From assembly GCA_934177025.1 (NCBI GenBank), contig CAKPPA010000043.1, positions 1 through 8,069 of the forward strand: DNA of 8,069 bases. The letters are read 5' to 3'. This document shows, piece by piece, positions 5,189 through 8,069 of this stretch; within the stretch, counting starts at the first letter, position 1; each line of letters opens with the position of its first letter. The notes beneath the pieces are model-generated. The model worked only from the letters and a program-made list of their open reading frames with translations. It was not told the origin of the DNA and did no database searches. Made by a program: the position numbers and the translations under genes. Origin of the DNA: an uncultured Clostridia bacterium. Lineage in GTDB: Bacteria; Bacillota; Clostridia; Christensenellales; CAG-314.

Positions 5189-6616
5189 TTACCAAATTTC
5201 GTTGGCGCGAAGTACTGCGCCTTTCATTGACTTCGTTTGATTTTCCGCCGAAGGCAGGTAAGGCTTGCCGTGATGGCACTCGTCGGAAAGCGGCGTGTAA
5301 AACCGTGCAATGGTTAAATATGCCGCATAGTAGGAAGTCACTTTTTCCCCATTTACTTCGATCGTAACGTTGCCCGAAACGGGTAAAATGCCTTGTGCAA
5401 TGCCTTTGCCGTAGGAGCCGCTGCCTACCTGCACGCACGTGCCGTAATCCAACATGGCACCCAAAATCAATTCACTTGCGCTTGCGGAGTTGCCGTTCGT
5501 TAAGCACACAATTTGCGGCGTAGTGGCGGAAACGTCAAAATAATCGGCGTAAACGGAATCGGTGTAAGTCGTTTCGATGACGGCGTCGCCTTTGCCGCGC
5601 AAGGTTGTTACCTTTAAATGCGTTTGATTGCCGTCGTACAGCAAAAAGGATGCAATGGCCGCCGCAATGTCGTTTTGCCCGCCAGGATTGTCGCGCAAAT
5701 CCAACACGAGTTTGCCTTTGCCGCCGTAAACGGCGCGGAACTCCAGCATTGCCCGCTCAAAATCCTTTGCCGCCGTGATTTCCGCATGCGTCCCCGCCGT
5801 GGAAAACTCCGTCAGCCGCAAATAACCGATGCCGTCGTTGAGGCTTGCTACCCCTTTACTTTCCACGTATTTTTGCGACATGTTGCTGCGAACAACGCCG
5901 TTGTCGGCTTTAAAATAGTAGTCCACAAACGTAGGCGTGTAAGTCGTCGGTTGCAACACCGCTTCGAACTCGGTAGTAACCTCGTTGTCGAGCCGACTTA
6001 CTTTAAGCGTTGCTCCGTTTTTGCCGACAAGTGCCAAAAAATCCGCATTGGAAACGCCGTCCTTGAGGACGGTGCCGTTGACGGCAAGCACTTTGTCGCC
6101 ACGCATCAGCCCCGCTTCGTAGCCGCTGCTGCCGATGGCAACCGCATAAACTTTAATCGGGCCGCCGTCGTACTCGCGATAAAACCGCACGCCGTAGGAA
6201 GGCTCCTCGCGGATTTCGGGGTACAACAAATCGTACACTTCCCGCGGGCTGAGCATGGTGGAATAGGCATCCAAACTTTGCAGCATCCCTTTGCCTGCGG
6301 CAAGGATTAAGTCCTCGCTCGAAGGATCCTCGTAGTAGTAACGCTCCACCATGTTTTTTAAACGAATAAACAAGCCGACGTCGCTGTTGACGAATTGATA
6401 ACTAAACAATCCCAACCCGAACGCACACACCATACAAATCACAAGTAAAATCGCAATGAGTGCTTTTTGCTTGCCCGACAGTTTCGGCACGGTCGTTGTC
6501 GCACCGCCGCCGCTCGGCCTTTTGGGCGGTTCGTTGCGGTACTTTTCCTCAAACGGGAACAAATCGTCGTTGTTGAACCCTTCCGTTTGTTCCTTATTTT
6601 CCCGATTCGGTTCCAT
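5189..6616 (-). CDS. Membrane-anchored S41 C-terminal processing protease (CtpA/CtpB family)
   Basis: A 475-residue serine protease predicted to act on the outer face of the membrane, trimming or degrading protein C-termini. Order of parts: acidic and basic cytoplasmic tail (1-50), one membrane segment (about 51-72), a short helical region with 'YYYEDPSSEDL' and 'GMLQSLDAYSTMLSP' (usual CTP 'LDPYS' region), a PDZ domain (about 135-220) with 'AGLMRGDKVLAVNG', and the S41 domain with 'GYLRLTEF' and 'LVLDLRDNPGG' (303-313). The catalytic set is intact: Ser379 in 'NSASASE', Asp390 in 'LDYG', Lys404 in 'YGKG', with the same spacing as Ser430/Asp441/Lys455 of E. coli Tsp. The start ATG has GGAAGGTGA upstream and overlaps the preceding ABC-like gene by 23 nt, so the two are coupled. 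A longer in-frame reading (to 6892) only shadows that gene. Confidence 0.95.
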   Translation of the reverse strand: MEPNRENKEQTEGFNNDDLFPFEEKYRNEPPKRPSGGGATTTVPKLSGKQKALIAILLVICMVCAFGLGLFSYQFVNSDVGLFIRLKNMVERYYYEDPSSEDLILAAGKGMLQSLDAYSTMLSPREVYDLLYPEIREEPSYGVRFYREYDGGPIKVYAVAIGSSGYEAGLMRGDKVLAVNGTVLKDGVSNADFLALVGKNGATLKVSRLDNEVTTEFEAVLQPTTYTPTFVDYYFKADNGVVRSNMSQKYVESKGVASLNDGIGYLRLTEFSTAGTHAEITAAKDFERAMLEFRAVYGGKGKLVLDLRDNPGGQNDIAAAIASFLLYDGNQTHLKVTTLRGKGDAVIETTYTDSVYADYFDVSATTPQIVCLTNGNSASASELILGAMLDYGTCVQVGSGSYGKGIAQGILPVSGNVTIEVNGEKVTSYYAAYLTIARFYTPLSDECHHGKPYLPSAENQTKSMKGAVLRANEIW

Positions 6617-7337
6617 TTTGCTCACCTTCCTTCCATAATTTATCCGATAAATTCCAATTTTCCTGCTGCTCCGCTTCCCGCAACGCTTCGAACGAAGTGA
6701 TGGTGCTTTTGCCGTTTTGAAGTAGCACCCAGCCATCCGCCTGCGCCAAACGTTCCGCTCGGGACGAAACGAGTAAAACGGTGGCGGGGTATTTGGCAAA
6801 ATAGTTTTGGAGTTCCTCCTCCGCTTCCGCCGCGCGTTCACCGAAGGTTTTCCAAACGTCGTCCACAAGGACGAACGCCCGCGGCACGGCACTAAGCCTT
6901 GCCAACGCCGTTCGAAAGCGCACGCGAACGTCCGCCTCCGCCGTGCGGAGCGAACTGACTTGCAAAAGCCCCTGCTCCGTCAAAATGCGCTCCGCCTCGA
7001 TTTCGCGCTCCCGCTTGGGCATTTTGCGCACCTTGAGCGGAAACAAAATTTGCTCCTTTACCGTTAACTTCGGCGGGAGTGCAAAATCCGCAAACAAAAT
7101 GCCGACGCTGCAATCCTTGGCTTTTAATTTCACGCGGTCGATTCCGTCGTAGCGCACGGTGCCGTCCGTCGGCGAAAGCAAGCCTGCGGCAATGCGTACC
7201 AACGTAGTTTTCCCCGATTGACTTTCCGCTAAAACTCCGATTTTTTGCAAATTTTCGCAAACGAAGGAAACGTCCTCAAAAATATCCTGTTTTTCGTACG
7301 GATAGCGATGCCGAATCCGTTGCAATTCCACTTTCAT
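6594..7337 (-). CDS. ABC-transporter ATPase-like protein with degenerate catalytic motifs
   Basis: A 247-residue protein with the full layout of an ABC ATPase: aromatic A-loop region (Tyr12/Tyr14), Walker A (37-45), Q-loop region (79-92), helical domain, Walker B (155-160) and switch region (186-193). Walker A keeps the core 'SGKTT' (Lys43) but has Ala in place of the first Gly ('AESQSGKTT'). The other catalytic sites are changed: Q-loop Gln is Ala83 ('LFADFALPPKLTV'), no LSGGQ signature is present (the region 'LRTAEADVRVRFRTALARL' takes its place), the Walker B Glu is Asp160 ('VLVDD'), and the switch His is Ser192 ('LLVSSR'). It probably binds ATP but may hydrolyse it poorly or not at all. 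There is no membrane-domain partner in the window. Its ATG overlaps the yfbR stop codon (TAATG) and its end overlaps ctpA, so it is in the middle of an operon. Confidence 0.85.
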   Translation of the reverse strand: MKVELQRIRHRYPYEKQDIFEDVSFVCENLQKIGVLAESQSGKTTLVRIAAGLLSPTDGTVRYDGIDRVKLKAKDCSVGILFADFALPPKLTVKEQILFPLKVRKMPKREREIEAERILTEQGLLQVSSLRTAEADVRVRFRTALARLSAVPRAFVLVDDVWKTFGERAAEAEEELQNYFAKYPATVLLVSSRAERLAQADGWVLLQNGKSTITSFEALREAEQQENWNLSDKLWKEGEQNGTESGK

Positions 7338-7912
7338 TAGTCAAGCTCGTCCAAGGTCAGCGAAAAGGACGGCAAAAAAGTTTTGCAAAAATAATCCGCT
7401 TCCGGACAGTTGAGCCCTTTTAATTCCTTTTCGATGCTTTTTTTCGCCTTTTTAAACTCGGCGTTGCCCGCCTTTAATTCCTCCACACACTTAATGTATG
7501 CGGCGATTTTGTCGGCACATTTCATTAACCGATACTCGTCCGAATCCGGCGAAGGGCAAAGCACGGACTCGTAGTACGGGCGCATGGCCTCGGGAAGCAT
7601 TTTTAGCAAACGCTCGTCCGCAATTTTTTCCAGCTCCTTGTACGCAGTTTTGATTTCGGGGTTGTAGTACTTAATCGGCGTAGGCAAATCGCCCGTAATG
7701 ACTTCGCTCGACTCGTGGTACATGCCGACAAGCGCAACGCGCTCCGCATTGTAGTGCTTTTGAAAGTACAAATTGCCGATGAGTGCCAAATTGTGCGCAA
7801 TCATGCCTACCGCTAGGCTATGCTCCATGATGTTTTCCTGCTCGGTAGAGTGCATCAGATTCCAACGGTAAATGTACTTCATTCGATTCAGATATGCAAA
7901 AAAATGATTCAT
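7337..7912 (-). CDS. yfbR: YfbR-like 5'-deoxynucleotidase, HD superfamily
   Basis: A 191-residue HD-superfamily phosphohydrolase, expected to remove the 5' phosphate from deoxyribonucleoside monophosphates. It aligns with E. coli YfbR from end to end: 'NHFFAYLNRMKYIYRW' (2-17, with the Trp that rejects ribonucleotides), 'ENIMEHSLAVGMIAH' with metal-binding His31, 'ITGDLPTPIKYYNPEI', 'KCADKIAAYIKCVEEL' with the distal metal Asp, and 'PSFSLTLDEL' at the C-terminus. The HD pair itself is His66-Glu67 ('MYHESSE') where E. coli has His-Asp. The start at 7912 is chosen because GGGAGGTGA lies just upstream and the protein then begins exactly where YfbR does; a longer reading to 7972 would cross the promoter. 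First gene of the yfbR/abc/ctpA operon, divergent from the thiamine riboswitch. Confidence 0.93.
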   Translation of the reverse strand: MNHFFAYLNRMKYIYRWNLMHSTEQENIMEHSLAVGMIAHNLALIGNLYFQKHYNAERVALVGMYHESSEVITGDLPTPIKYYNPEIKTAYKELEKIADERLLKMLPEAMRPYYESVLCPSPDSDEYRLMKCADKIAAYIKCVEELKAGNAEFKKAKKSIEKELKGLNCPEADYFCKTFLPSFSLTLDELD

Positions 7913-7917
7913 TTGCC

Positions 7918-7926
7918 TCACCTCCC
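7918..7926 (-). promoter_or_regulatory. Ribosome binding site that fixes the yfbR start
   Basis: GGGAGGTGA on the minus strand (7926-7918) lies five bases before the ATG at 7912. It rules out the longer frame starting at 7972. The predicted transcription start falls at its 5' edge, so the leader is very short. Confidence 0.85.
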
Positions 7927-7930
7927 GAAA

Positions 7931-7958
7931 ATTATACACTATTTTGCAGATTTTTGAA
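7931..7958 (-). promoter_or_regulatory. Promoter of the yfbR/abc/ctpA operon
   Basis: A perfect -10 TATAAT (7936-7931) with a moderate -35 TTCAAA (7958-7953), 16 bp apart. The start is expected near 7924. The -35 lies only 7 bp from the -35 of the divergent thiamine promoter, so the two are back to back. Confidence 0.7.
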
Positions 7959-7965
7959 ATAACAT

Positions 7966-7994
7966 TTGACAATTCTGCGGAAAAGGGGTATTTT
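7966..7994 (+). promoter_or_regulatory. Promoter of the TPP riboswitch transcript
   Basis: A perfect -35 TTGACA (7966-7971) and TATTTT (7989-7994) are 17 bp apart. The predicted start near 8001 lies just before the riboswitch aptamer. Confidence 0.7.
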
Positions 7995-8007
7995 GAAAAA
8001 AACAGAA

Positions 8008-8069
8008 TACGTCGCTGGGGGTGCTGTAAAAAGCTGAGATTATACCCTTGAAACTTGTCAAGTTAGTAC
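8008..8069 (+). promoter_or_regulatory. TPP (THI-box) riboswitch, 3' end cut by the window
   Basis: The run GGGGGTGC (8017-8024), then GCTGAGATTATACCC (8033-8047) and 'TTGAAACTTGTCAAGTTAGTAC' in outline (8048-8069), follow the conserved order of the thiamine pyrophosphate aptamer: P2 strand, the pyrimidine-sensing GCTGAGA, ACCC, and the GAACCTGATC...TAATAC part. The last conserved block (GCGTAGGGAAG style) and the P1 closing strand lie beyond the window. It should control a thiamine synthesis or transport gene on the plus strand just outside. Confidence 0.92.

Noticed and set aside
5618..6310. 230-residue plus-strand frame inside ctpA
   Set aside because: Antisense shadow of a clear S41 protease gene; the product has no recognisable motif or ribosome binding site.
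6617..6892. N-terminal extension of ctpA by 92 residues
   Set aside because: It overlaps the ABC-like gene in another frame, and the ATG at 6616 has a good ribosome binding site and gives a normal CtpA N-terminus.

Overview
The window looks like part of the chromosome of a Gram-positive, Clostridia-type bacterium (Bacillota), probably uncultured. The signs are strong AGGAGG-like ribosome binding sites with ATG or TTG starts, sigma-A style promoters, a TPP riboswitch, an ECF-type transporter S component, a short Nth with an FeS cluster, a DUF3343/cysteine desulfurase-like pair, and an NfnA/SudB-like flavoprotein start. I see no tRNA, rRNA, IS element, phage gene or CRISPR array. Species-level placement is not possible from sequence reading alone.

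Layout, left to right. (1) 1-762, minus strand: the first 29 codons of a ferredoxin-NADP reductase-like flavoprotein overlap the end of nth (endonuclease III). nth has a good promoter that appears to start transcription almost at the ATG. (2) 883-2391: a DUF3343 small putative Se/S carrier (minus, with its own terminator) and a cysteine desulfurase-family PLP enzyme (plus, TTG start), divergently transcribed from a shared promoter region. (3) 2375-4429: a roughly 2 kb island of low gene density. It holds only two short uncharacterised genes, divergent from an 86-bp AT-rich gap, and three separate families of degenerate short tandem repeats with terminator hairpins. (4) 4430-5126: an ECF transporter S-component-like membrane protein with a clear promoter and an inverted repeat over the predicted start site. 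(5) 5189-7958: a tightly packed minus-strand operon, yfbR-like 5'-deoxynucleotidase, then an ABC-ATPase-like protein that has lost most catalytic motifs, then a membrane-anchored S41 C-terminal processing protease with an intact Ser/Lys dyad. (6) 7966-8069, plus: a promoter and the first two thirds of a TPP (THI-box) riboswitch, whose thiamine gene lies beyond the window.

The items I would look at first are the catalytically degenerate ABC-type ATPase between a nucleotidase and a protease, the repeat island around two unknown genes (array 3 is a series of small stem-loops with varied arms and T-tracts), and the isolated DUF3343/desulfurase pair.
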